From NCBI GenBank assembly GCA_021828575.1, contig JAJZEL010000083.1, positions 1 through 8,907 of the forward strand: a DNA stretch of 8,907 bases. The letters are read 5' to 3'. Positions 1 to 6,440 of this stretch are shown here, one piece after another. The notes under the pieces were generated by a model. That model was not told the origin of the DNA. It did not search any database and was given only the letters and a program-made list of their open reading frames with translations. The position numbers and the translations under genes are program-made. The DNA is from Pseudomonadota bacterium (GTDB lineage Bacteria; Pseudomonadota; Gammaproteobacteria; Burkholderiales; Ferrovaceae). Positions within the stretch are counted from its first letter, which is position 1. Every line of letters starts with the position of its first letter.

Positions 1-10
1 TCCGATCTAC

Positions 11-16
11 AAGGAG
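11..16 (+). promoter_or_regulatory. Shine-Dalgarno of fliK
   Basis: AAGGAG lies 8 bases before the ATG at 25. This near-perfect site fixes the fliK start. Nothing else is recognisable in the first 24 bases; no promoter is visible. Confidence 0.85.
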
Positions 17-24
17 CAAAAACC

Positions 25-1332
25 ATGGCCCAATTACCTATTTCTCCGCAACTGCTTCAGGCGACAGCTCCTGCCACGGCGTCTCAAGGGGGAGGGGCTG
101 ACCCTGCAGCGAATGGTGGTTCGGACGGGGGAACTTTCAATAACGTGCTGGCGCAGCAAATGGCCAATGCACAACCTGCAAAACCGGCTGGTGGCGGTGA
201 ATCCCAGGCTTCGTCTTCATCGTCGTCAGCCCCTGCTGCTTCCTCATCGTCCACTTCCCCTTCTTCTGCAACGCAGACACCTTCTAGCGCGACGGCACCG
301 ACCCAGACCGGTGCTGTTGTGACTGGGCTGCCGCTGGTATCCGGAACCCTGGAGAGTAACCAGAAATCCACAAAAACGTCGGCTGTGCCTCCATCAGGGG
401 CTATGGCGGCTGCAGCCCTAGGCTTGCCGTTGGCCCAGATGCCCTTGCGCCCGGCAGCGGTTCCTGTTCAGACCAGTGGTGTCCCATTGCAACAGCGTGC
501 CATCCAGGCGCATGCCTCCAGCGCATCCCTGCAGGCCATGACCGCAGGATTGCAATCCCTGGCCCCGGGTGTTCCTGCAGAAAAGGCAGGGCAGCCTGTC
601 ACGGCTGGAACGGCCGATTCCGGCAGTTCAGGGACGGCTGCAGGGGGGGGCTTTGGTAATGTGCTTCAGATGGCAGCGCAATGGGCCCATACAGGGGGAG
701 CATCCGGTACGATCCCACAGCCAGGGCTGTCTGCTGCCGTTGCATCGACCATTTCTCCATTGACTGATGCATCACAGACGGCGATTCAGAAACCATTGGA
801 TGCTTCGGCCCTTTCCCAAGCCATGGTGGCCGGCCCCGCCCTTGCCCAAACCCCGGTAGCCGCACAACAATTGTCAGTGGCTACTCAGGTGGGCACCACG
901 TCCGCATGGAGTCAGGACCTGAGTCAGAAAATCACCTGGATGGTTTCCGGAACAGGGCAAAACAGTGCTGAAATACAATTGAACCCCCCGGATCTGGGCC
1001 CGCTGAATGTGGTGCTTCACGTGAGTGGCGGACAGGCCACGGCGCTTTTCACCTCTCCGCATGAGGCTGTGCGCGAAGCGGTCAATCACGCATTGCCCCG
1101 GTTGAAGGAAATGTTTGCAGAAAATGGCATCATGCTGGGTAATGCCTCCGTGAGTGACCAGAGTCAGCAGGGGGCAGGGGGCGGGGCTGCGCGCCAGTTT
1201 TTTCAGCAGACCCCCGCCAGTTCCCTGGGTTCTGCGTCTTCCGGTGTGGCCAGCACTCCGGCAAGTGGGGCAGTGCCCACGGTGACGGGAAGGGTAATGA
1301 CTTCCAGTGGACTGGTGGATACCTTCGCTTGA
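25..1332 (+). CDS. fliK: Flagellar hook-length control protein FliK
   Basis: FliK is the secreted molecular ruler that stops hook growth and switches the flagellar type III export gate from rod/hook to filament substrates. The 435-residue product has the family's two-part build. Residues 1 to about 290 are Ala/Ser/Thr/Pro/Gln-rich and probably disordered, with a Ser-rich stretch near 63-95. The conserved C-terminal Flg_hook domain spans roughly 298-382 and includes AEIQLNPPDLGPL at 315-327, the family's hallmark LxPxxLG motif, followed by a segment resembling the usual VREAL...LRxxxxxxG pattern. The tail after about 385 is Gly/Ser/Ala-rich. The N-terminus has no Sec signal, as expected for a substrate of the flagellar export system. 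An eight-G run at 643-650 falls upstream of the conserved domain. The 33-base gap to fliL suggests the same transcript. Confidence 0.95.
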   Translation: MAQLPISPQLLQATAPATASQGGGADPAANGGSDGGTFNNVLAQQMANAQPAKPAGGGESQASSSSSSAPAASSSSTSPSSATQTPSSATAPTQTGAVVTGLPLVSGTLESNQKSTKTSAVPPSGAMAAAALGLPLAQMPLRPAAVPVQTSGVPLQQRAIQAHASSASLQAMTAGLQSLAPGVPAEKAGQPVTAGTADSGSSGTAAGGGFGNVLQMAAQWAHTGGASGTIPQPGLSAAVASTISPLTDASQTAIQKPLDASALSQAMVAGPALAQTPVAAQQLSVATQVGTTSAWSQDLSQKITWMVSGTGQNSAEIQLNPPDLGPLNVVLHVSGGQATALFTSPHEAVREAVNHALPRLKEMFAENGIMLGNASVSDQSQQGAGGGAARQFFQQTPASSLGSASSGVASTPASGAVPTVTGRVMTSSGLVDTFA

Positions 1333-1365
1333 TGATGTTTGATGTGACAGGATACGGACAAACCG

Positions 1366-2049
1366 ATGGCAAAAGCAGACACCGCAAAAAATGAGGCACC
1401 CGCACCGGACGCTGGTGGAAAGCCCAAGAAGAAGAAAATCCTGATACTGGCCGTCATCCTGGTGTTGTTGCTGGGAGCGGGAGGGGGAGCCGCTTGGTAT
1501 TTCCTGAAAGGGAAAACCGACAAGAAGCCCGTGGAAGAGGTGTTGAACCCTGTTTTTGTACCACTGGACACATTCACGGTGAATCTCCAGAAAGATCCGG
1601 ATGATCACGTTTTGCAGGTGGGGCTTTCGCTGAAAATTTACAAGCCGGAACTGGAGGAGAAGATCAAGAATGCCATGCCGGAAATCCGTAATGCCCTTTT
1701 ACTGCTTCTGTCCAGCAAGCGGGCTTCCGAACTTTCCACCATTACAGGCAAGGTGCAACTGGCGGGCGACATCATCAGCTCGGTAGACGGGGTACTGGGC
1801 ATCCCCCACAAGAGTTCCAAACCCATGGCCGTGCAGCCCCCTTCCATCGTTCCTCCTGTGGCCGCGGTACCATCAGCATTGCCACAACAGCCTGTCAGCG
1901 TGAATTCGCTGGCAAACACGGTAGCCGTACAGAATCCGCCACCTCCCCCACCCGTCGCGTCTGCTCCGCCGCCCGTTGCACCGGTACCGGAGCCGGAAGA
2001 CAAGAATGGAGTGGCCGGAGTGCTGTTTTCTTCCTTTATCATCCAGTGA
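1366..2049 (+). CDS. fliL: Flagellar basal-body-associated protein FliL, with long Pro-rich insertion
   Basis: FliL is a single-pass inner-membrane protein that surrounds and supports the stator units. The 227-residue product has a basic Lys-rich cytoplasmic N-terminus (KPKKKK, 19-24), one membrane segment at about 25-47, and a periplasmic core from about 61 to 145 (VFVPLDTFTVNL near 63, LLLLLSSKRASEL in the core). It ends with the family-typical strand VLFSSFIIQ at 219-227. Between core and last strand lies an unusual stretch of about 65 residues (146-210), rich in Pro, Ala and Val, including six consecutive prolines. Most FliL proteins are about 150-190 residues and have only a short connection here. 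The Shine-Dalgarno is weak (GGA about 7 bases before the ATG). No frameshift is seen, since the correct C-terminus is read in frame. Confidence 0.93.
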   Translation: MAKADTAKNEAPAPDAGGKPKKKKILILAVILVLLLGAGGGAAWYFLKGKTDKKPVEEVLNPVFVPLDTFTVNLQKDPDDHVLQVGLSLKIYKPELEEKIKNAMPEIRNALLLLLSSKRASELSTITGKVQLAGDIISSVDGVLGIPHKSSKPMAVQPPSIVPPVAAVPSALPQQPVSVNSLANTVAVQNPPPPPPVASAPPPVAPVPEPEDKNGVAGVLFSSFIIQ

Positions 2050-2058
2050 ACCCGGATC

Positions 2059-3054
2059 ATGCCAGGCGAATTTCTTTCTCAGGATGAAGTCGATTCCCTG
2101 CTGAGGGGCGTGACAGGCGAGCCCGAAGAGGATGAAGCGCATGAAGAGCATGCAGATGACGTGCGTTCCTACAATCTGGGAAAGCAGGAACGCATTGTGC
2201 GTGGGCGCATGCCCACCATGGAAATCATCAATGAACGGTTTGCCCGTCTGTTCCGGATTTCCCTGTTCAACATGATGCGTCGCACGGCAGATGTGTCCAT
2301 TGGCCAGCTCAAAATCCTGAAGTTCAGCGAGTTCATTCGTAACCTTCCGGTTCCCGCCAACATTAACCTGATTCAGGCCAAGCCCCTGCGTGGCAATGCC
2401 CTGTTCGTTTTTGATCCCAACCTGATTTTTCTGGTGGTGGATAACATGTTCGGTGGCGACGGGCGTTTTCATACGCGGGTAGAAGGACGTGAATTCACTC
2501 AGACGGAATCACGCATTATCCAGAGAATGCTGGATGCTGCATTTGAGGCGTATGGAAAATCCTGGGAATCCGTTTATCCCATCGAGTTCCAGTTTGTCCG
2601 TTCGGAAATGAATCCACAATTTGCCAACATTGCCACGCCAAACGAGGTGGTGGTGCTGACCACGTTTGAAGTGGAATTCAGCGGGATAGGTGGTTTTTTT
2701 CACGTGTGCATGCCCTACTCCATGATTGAACCCATTCGCGAACAGCTGTATAGCAGCATGCAGGGCGATCATCTGGCCGTGGACAAGCGCTGGCTGCAAA
2801 TGCTGTCGAAACAGGTCCAGTCGGCCACCATCGAGCTGGTGGCTTTTCTGGGCGAATCGCAATTGACGGTTAGCCAGCTGATGAATCTCAAGGCAGGCGA
2901 CGTGATCCCCCTGGACATTCCTGAACGCATACCTGCCAAGGTGGACAATGTGCCTGTCATGGAGTGCAAGTACGGGGTCTTCAACAACCAATATGCGCTG
3001 AAAGTGGAGCGGCTCATATCCGCATCGCGCTTGAGCGCACTAGAGGAGTCATGA
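2059..3054 (+). CDS. fliM: Flagellar motor switch protein FliM
   Basis: FliM is the C-ring component that binds phospho-CheY and contacts FliG to set rotation direction. At 331 residues it matches the family length. The N-terminal CheY-binding peptide LSQDEVDSLL is at 6-15, followed by an acidic linker. The CheC-like middle domain includes MEIINERFARLFR and the conserved GGDG motif at 132-135 (VDNMFGGDGRF), which contacts FliG. The C-terminal SpoA domain that pairs with FliN is at about 251-322. The start is 9 bases after the fliL stop, and I see no convincing Shine-Dalgarno before it, so translation probably relies on coupling to fliL. Its TGA overlaps the ATG of the upper fliN start candidate. 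Confidence 0.97.
   Translation: MPGEFLSQDEVDSLLRGVTGEPEEDEAHEEHADDVRSYNLGKQERIVRGRMPTMEIINERFARLFRISLFNMMRRTADVSIGQLKILKFSEFIRNLPVPANINLIQAKPLRGNALFVFDPNLIFLVVDNMFGGDGRFHTRVEGREFTQTESRIIQRMLDAAFEAYGKSWESVYPIEFQFVRSEMNPQFANIATPNEVVVLTTFEVEFSGIGGFFHVCMPYSMIEPIREQLYSSMQGDHLAVDKRWLQMLSKQVQSATIELVAFLGESQLTVSQLMNLKAGDVIPLDIPERIPAKVDNVPVMECKYGVFNNQYALKVERLISASRLSALEES
3043..3048 (+). promoter_or_regulatory. Shine-Dalgarno of fliN, deciding its start
   Basis: GAGGAG lies inside the fliM 3' end. It is 8 bases before the ATG at 3057 but only 2 bases before the in-frame ATG at 3051. The spacing favours 3057. The two ATGs sit in a 10-base palindrome, CATGATCATG (3050-3059). Confidence 0.75.
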
Positions 3055-3056
3055 TC

Positions 3057-3503
3057 ATGGCAGACGAATCCGACGAGATCAGTGCCGATGACTGGGGAGC
3101 TGCCCTGGCTGAACAGGCTGCCGGGGTGACGGATCCGGAACCTGCCGTGGGTTCTGGTGCCCATGTGGCGACAGAAGCTCCACCACAACCCCACGTTTTT
3201 GAAACATTTGGGACTTCTGCGCCAGAGGGGGCAGGAGGAGGCAGCGATCTGGACCTCATTATGGACATACCGGTTCAGCTCACAGTGGAACTGGGGCGTG
3301 CCAAGATGCCCATCAAGAACCTGCTGCAACTGGCTCAAGGATCCGTGGTGGAGTTGTCGGGAATGGCTGGGGAGCCCCTGGATGTCCTGATCAACGGATT
3401 CCTGATTGCTCAAGGGGAAGTGGTGGTGGTCAACGAAAAATTCGGTATTCGTCTGACTGACATCATCACGCCGTCGGAACGCATGCGCAGGTTGAGCCGT
3501 TGA
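3057..3503 (+). CDS. fliN: Flagellar motor switch protein FliN
   Basis: FliN forms the base of the C-ring together with the FliM C-terminus and docks the FliH-FliI export ATPase complex. The 148-residue product has an acidic, Ala/Gly-rich N-terminal half (MADESDEIS start, ADDWGAALAEQ) and a highly conserved SpoA domain from about 64 to the end, with DLDLIMDIPVQLTVELG, LINGFLIAQGEVVVV and ITPSERMRRLSR as family hallmarks. The start at 3057 was chosen for its Shine-Dalgarno spacing and family-like MADE N-terminus. ATG 3051, which overlaps the fliM stop and adds two residues, remains possible. The open frame reaching further upstream lies within fliM and has no ribosome site. Confidence 0.95.
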   Translation: MADESDEISADDWGAALAEQAAGVTDPEPAVGSGAHVATEAPPQPHVFETFGTSAPEGAGGGSDLDLIMDIPVQLTVELGRAKMPIKNLLQLAQGSVVELSGMAGEPLDVLINGFLIAQGEVVVVNEKFGIRLTDIITPSERMRRLSR

Positions 3504-3507
3504 CTCC

Positions 3508-3882
3508 ATGAGACATCACACCCTCTTCTGGGGTATCACTCTCCTGTTCAGTACACGATCGTTTGGTGCAGACGCGGTCCATGCGGCTACTTTCACACCC
3601 CCCTCTGTTCTGGGACCTGGCAGTGTATTTCAGGTGATATTTAGCCTGGTACTGGTACTGGCCTTGGTCATGCTGGCTGCTTGGCTGATGAAACGCACCC
3701 GGCTGCCCAGGCAGGGGCAGGGACCCCAGTTGAAGCTCATCAGCAGTCTGGCCGTGGGACAGCGTGAGCGAGTGGTAGTCGTGGAATTCCAGGGCAGCTG
3801 GATCGTATTGGGAGTGGCTCCGGGCCGGGTCAATGCCTTGCAGACATTGCCTTGCCAGGAGAGGGAAGGGCATGCTTCCTGA
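3508..3882 (+). CDS. fliO: Flagellar biosynthesis protein FliO
   Basis: FliO is a poorly conserved membrane protein that helps FliP assemble into the export gate. The product has 124 residues. A hydrophobic, signal-like N-terminus (about 1-27, ending DAVHA) precedes a single membrane segment at about 40-61. A cytoplasmic domain follows, with KLISSLAVGQRERVVVVEF typical of the FliO family. The start is 4 bases after the fliN stop with only a poor Shine-Dalgarno, so translation is probably coupled. The 3' end overlaps fliP by 11 bases. Identification rests on the domain pattern and on its place between fliN and fliP. Confidence 0.9.
   Translation: MRHHTLFWGITLLFSTRSFGADAVHAATFTPPSVLGPGSVFQVIFSLVLVLALVMLAAWLMKRTRLPRQGQGPQLKLISSLAVGQRERVVVVEFQGSWIVLGVAPGRVNALQTLPCQEREGHAS
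3858..3865 (+). promoter_or_regulatory. Shine-Dalgarno region of fliP
   Basis: GGAGAGGG sits 6 bases before the ATG at 3872, within fliO. The alternative ATG at 3890 has no purine-rich site at the right distance, so this region favours 3872. Confidence 0.55.
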
Positions 3883-4630
3883 ACTCGTCATGAAAAGACT
3901 GGCGGTTCTGTTGTTTTTGATGGTGCTGGGTCCTTCGGCATGGGCCCTGTCTCCTGACATTGCCGGTTTTACCAGTACACCTGCTCCTGGCGGAGGGCAG
4001 GTGTATTCCCTCAGCCTGCAATCGCTGCTGGTACTGACCTCACTTTCTTTCCTGCCGTCCGTCCTGTTGCTGATGACCGGTTTTACCCGCATTATCATTG
4101 TGCTTTCCCTGCTGCGGTCTGCATTGGGAACACAGTCTTCTCCTTCCAATCAGGTGCTTATCGGTCTTGCTCTCTTCCTGACGCTGTTTGTCATGTCTCC
4201 TGTGCTGGACAAAATCTATACGGAAGCCTGGCAACCCTACAATGACGGCAAGCTGACCTTTGATCAGGCTCTGGACAAGGGCAGTGTGCCTCTCAAGACA
4301 TTCATGTTGCGTCAGACGAGGCAGGCAGATCTGGCACTGTTCCTCAAGATTTCCAATACGCCCGCCCCTCAGGGCCCTGATCAGGTGCCCCTGAGGATAT
4401 TGGTACCGGCTTACGTTACCAGCGAACTCAAGACGGGTTTTCAGATCGGTTTCGTCATTTTCATTCCCTTCCTGATCATCGATATGGTGGTGGCTAGCGT
4501 CCTGATGTCCATGGGGATGATGATGGTATCTCCTTCCGTGGTGTCATTGCCTTTCAAGCTGATGCTGTTTGTGCTGGCCGATGGATGGAACCTGCTGGTG
4601 GGTTCGCTGGTGCAGAGTTTTTACACATGA
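3872..4630 (+). CDS. fliP: Flagellar export gate protein FliP
   Basis: FliP is the main subunit of the FliP5-Q4-R1 export gate in the inner membrane. From ATG 3872 the product has 252 residues. FliP is unusual among gate proteins in having a cleavable signal peptide, seen here as MKRLAVLLFLMVL and ending at AWA (about residue 25). Family hallmarks follow: GFTRIIIVLSLLRSALGT, SPSNQVLIGLALFLT, FMLRQTRQADL, YVTSELKTGFQIGF and the methionine-rich MSMGMMMVSP, then PFKLMLFVLADGW near the C-terminus. ATG 3890 would give 246 residues, close to the E. coli length of 245, and a neater signal peptide, but it has no ribosome site. Its TGA overlaps the fliQ ATG (ATGA). Confidence 0.96.
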   Translation: MLPELVMKRLAVLLFLMVLGPSAWALSPDIAGFTSTPAPGGGQVYSLSLQSLLVLTSLSFLPSVLLLMTGFTRIIIVLSLLRSALGTQSSPSNQVLIGLALFLTLFVMSPVLDKIYTEAWQPYNDGKLTFDQALDKGSVPLKTFMLRQTRQADLALFLKISNTPAPQGPDQVPLRILVPAYVTSELKTGFQIGFVIFIPFLIIDMVVASVLMSMGMMMVSPSVVSLPFKLMLFVLADGWNLLVGSLVQSFYT

Positions 4631-4896
4631 CACCGGAAAGCATCATGACGCTGGGACGACAGGCCCTGGAGCTGACCCTCATGGTGTCAGCCCCGCTTCT
4701 GGTCACGGCCCTTGGCGTGGGGCTGATCGTCAGCATTTTTCAGGCAGCCACCCAAATCAATGAAATGACACTCTCCTTCATTCCAAAATTGGTGGCCATG
4801 GTGATTGTCATGGTGATTTCAGGACCCTGGATGCTGGGGCTGATGGTGGACTATATCCGGCGTCTGTTCAGCAGTATTCCCACGCTTGTGGGATGA
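4627..4896 (+). CDS. fliQ: Flagellar export gate protein FliQ
   Basis: FliQ is the small two-helix membrane subunit that packs around the FliP-FliR ring of the export gate. The 89-residue product matches the family's usual length. It begins MTPESIMTLGRQALE. The two hydrophobic segments lie at about 14-38 and 52-75, joined by the conserved loop QAATQINEMTLSFIPKL. The start is the ATG of the ATGA overlap with fliP, implying translational coupling. A longer open frame from 4585 would lie within fliP and lengthen the protein beyond the family norm. Confidence 0.96.
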   Translation: MTPESIMTLGRQALELTLMVSAPLLVTALGVGLIVSIFQAATQINEMTLSFIPKLVAMVIVMVISGPWMLGLMVDYIRRLFSSIPTLVG

Positions 4897-4897
4897 C

Positions 4898-4903
4898 AGG
4901 TGA
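4898..4903 (+). promoter_or_regulatory. Shine-Dalgarno of fliR
   Basis: AGGTGA lies 6 bases before the fliR ATG at 4910 and immediately follows the fliQ stop. It supports 4910 as the start. Confidence 0.65.
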
Positions 4904-4909
4904 CCGCTC

Positions 4910-5698
4910 ATGCTGACGTTGAGCAGCATTCAATGGATGGACTGGGTCACGGCTTTCATGTTTCCGTTGGTCCGGGTGTTGGCGCTGGTGGCCAGTACTC
5001 CTTTGCTGGGGGATGCGGAAGTGCCTCCACAAACCCGCATAGGCATTGGTGTCCTGATCACGATCCTCGTGGAACCTTCCATTCATTTCAAAACCGCCAT
5101 CGACCCCATCTCGGCTCAGGGTGTTTGGCTCATTTTCCAGCAAATGCTCATAGGCCTCCTCATGGGGTTTGGGGTTCGGCTGGTTTTTGCTGCAGTGGAA
5201 ATGGCGGGGGAAATCACGGGTCTGCAGATGGGATTGGGTTTTGCCAGTTTCTATGACCCACAAAATGCGGCTTTTCAGCCGGTTCTATCCCAGTTTTTCG
5301 GGGTCCTGATTTCGCTGATTTACCTGTCGGTGGATGGGCCGTTGCTTATGATCAATGCCCTGTCGGACAGTTTTCAGATGCTTCCTGTGGGGGGGGCATG
5401 GATGCCTCAGCAAAATCTGCAGGAAGTGATTTTGCTGGTTGGTAGCCTGTTTGCCGAAACCCTTCAGATTTCCCTGCCCATGCTGGCTGCCCTGATGATG
5501 GCCAACCTGGTACTGGGCATCCTCACGCGGAGCGCGCCGCAGCTCAACCTGTTTGCCGTGGGGTTTCCAGTCACCCTGGCCGCCGGGTTCGTGATCACCC
5601 TGCTATCGCTGCTCTACATGGCCCCCCTGGTGGGACATTATTTCCAGGGAGGCGCGGCCGTTGCGTTGCAAGTGATTCAGCAACAGTTTGGGCCCTAG
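4910..5698 (+). CDS. fliR: Flagellar export gate protein FliR
   Basis: FliR is the single-copy subunit that completes the FliPQR export gate in the inner membrane. The 262-residue product has the usual length and about six hydrophobic segments. Recognisable elements are RVLALVASTPLLG, the conserved region GEITGLQMGLGFASFYDPQ, SQFFGVLISLIYLSVDG and, near the C-terminus, ILTRSAPQLNLFAVGFPVTL. The start at 4910 has a good ribosome site and is 13 bases after fliQ. An eight-G run at 5389-5396 encodes part of PVGGAW near residue 160. The stop TAG overlaps the stop of the convergent gene in a shared CTAG. This is the last gene of the plus-strand operon. Confidence 0.96.
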   Translation: MLTLSSIQWMDWVTAFMFPLVRVLALVASTPLLGDAEVPPQTRIGIGVLITILVEPSIHFKTAIDPISAQGVWLIFQQMLIGLLMGFGVRLVFAAVEMAGEITGLQMGLGFASFYDPQNAAFQPVLSQFFGVLISLIYLSVDGPLLMINALSDSFQMLPVGGAWMPQQNLQEVILLVGSLFAETLQISLPMLAALMMANLVLGILTRSAPQLNLFAVGFPVTLAAGFVITLLSLLYMAPLVGHYFQGGAAVALQVIQQQFGP

Positions 5699-6417
5699 GC
5701 AATGGTGCTGAACAGTCCACCTGTGGCAGGGCTGGCGCTGGACTGAAGGTTTTGGGACAGGGCCTGCAGGAAACTGGACAGGTTGGCCTGGTTGCCCGTG
5801 GCACCGGTAGTTGTCAGCAGGTTCTGGAAACTGGTCTGCAGGTTGGCATCTACGCTGCCAGTGGAACTCGTGCCTGTGGTGGAGCCTACTGTAGAGCTGC
5901 TGGTGGTACCCGATCCGGTAGTGGAAGAAGAGCTGCTGGAGCTTAATTGCTGGATGAGGTTTTGCAGGGCAGACTCGATCTTGTTGACACCGCCTCCCCC
6001 ATGATGATGCCGTCCCACGCCAGCCAGTTCGCTGGAGGAGTTGTTGCCATTGGCAGAGGTTCCATTGGTCTGGGCCTGAAGTGCAGCAATGAGACTTTGC
6101 AGGAATGCGCCCAATGCAGCCTGTGGGCTGTTGCTCGAGGCACTGGTTCCTGAAGTTGAGGAGCTGCTGCCGGAACTGTTGCTGGAGCTGCTCACGGACG
6201 AAGAAGAGGAAGACGACGTACTGCTCAGTGAGTTGGGCAGCGTGATTCCAAGTTGTGCAAACGTCTGGGCCAGAGCGGCGGCGAACCCTCCTCCTGCACC
6301 GCCGACCTTGCTTCCGTCACCATCCCCGTTATTGCCGGCTCCATTGGTTTGCTGGCTGTTGTTGAGGTAGTTGAGCGGGTTCAGAGCGCTGGCGGCAGAT
6401 AATGGGTTGATGATCAT
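5695..6417 (-). CDS. Serine-rich low-complexity protein of unknown function, in operon with flgKL
   Basis: I cannot assign a function. The 240-residue product lacks a Sec signal, membrane segments, Cys and Trp. It alternates low-complexity linkers with short amphipathic, Leu/Gln-rich helix-like segments. The segments are at about 44-57, 99-116, 144-158, 189-203 and 213-225, and the last four share an LQxxxxxLxxxLQ-like pattern. The linkers are poly-Ser (about 64-97 and 159-180). An Asp/Gly stretch (NNGDGDGSK, 29-37) vaguely recalls a Ca-binding loop, and RHHHGGGG is at 136-143. AAGGAG lies 5 bases before the ATG, and the gene starts 23 bases after flgL. It resembles, from memory, uncharacterised Ser/Gly/His-rich proteins of proteobacteria. 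Being next to flgKL, it might be a flagellar export substrate or associated factor; that is inference only. Confidence 0.8.
   Translation of the reverse strand: MIINPLSAASALNPLNYLNNSQQTNGAGNNGDGDGSKVGGAGGGFAAALAQTFAQLGITLPNSLSSTSSSSSSSVSSSSNSSGSSSSTSGTSASSNSPQAALGAFLQSLIAALQAQTNGTSANGNNSSSELAGVGRHHHGGGGVNKIESALQNLIQQLSSSSSSSTTGSGTTSSSTVGSTTGTSSTGSVDANLQTSFQNLLTTTGATGNQANLSSFLQALSQNLQSSASPATGGLFSTIA
5713..5745 (+). terminator. Possible weak terminator hairpin downstream of fliR
   Basis: A perfect 7-base inverted repeat (CAGTCCA at 5713-5719, TGGACTG at 5739-5745) encloses a smaller hairpin (CCTG, loop TGG, CAGG at 5720-5730). It starts 14 bases after the fliR stop, and TTTT follows at 5750-5753 after a short spacer. 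It lies inside the 3' end of the opposing gene. The T run is short and displaced, so intrinsic termination is uncertain. Confidence 0.3.
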
Positions 6418-6422
6418 GACTT

Positions 6423-6428
6423 CTCCTT
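6423..6428 (-). promoter_or_regulatory. Shine-Dalgarno of the serine-rich gene
   Basis: On the minus strand AAGGAG lies 5 bases before the ATG at 6417. It supports real translation of this low-complexity frame and fixes its start. Confidence 0.75.
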
Positions 6429-6440
6429 GGGCTGTGAATC

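Noticed and set aside
211..270. Ser-codon-rich stretch in fliK as a tandem DNA repeat
   Set aside because: Codons are mixed (tcg, tct, tca, tcc, agc-type neighbours) without a regular repeat unit; it is a protein-level composition bias only.
874..1608. Minus-strand open frame of 244 codons opposite fliK and fliL
   Set aside because: It spans two well-supported genes and their junction in antisense. Its translation is rich in His, Arg, Ser and Cys with no recognisable domain; it is a shadow frame.
2694..2700. Seven-T run in fliM as a terminator or slippage site
   Set aside because: There is no stem upstream, it lies in mid-gene, and seven bases is short for slippage control.
2964..3050. Upstream extension of fliN
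   Set aside because: It would lie inside fliM with no ribosome site, and the extension does not resemble FliN.
2769..3509. Minus-strand open frame of 246 codons opposite fliM and fliN
   Set aside because: It is antisense to two highly conserved genes and shows no family signature.
3833..3871. Upstream extension of fliP
   Set aside because: It puts a Cys/Arg-rich peptide before the signal peptide with no ribosome site, deep within fliO.
3466..4149. Minus-strand open frame of 227 codons opposite fliN, fliO and fliP
   Set aside because: It crosses three genes in antisense and has low-quality composition with no domain.
6089..6370. Plus-strand Leu/Glu-rich frame opposite the serine-rich gene
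   Set aside because: It is the complement of Ser codon runs, which gives Glu/Leu-rich shadows. The minus-strand frame has the ribosome site, full length and operon context.
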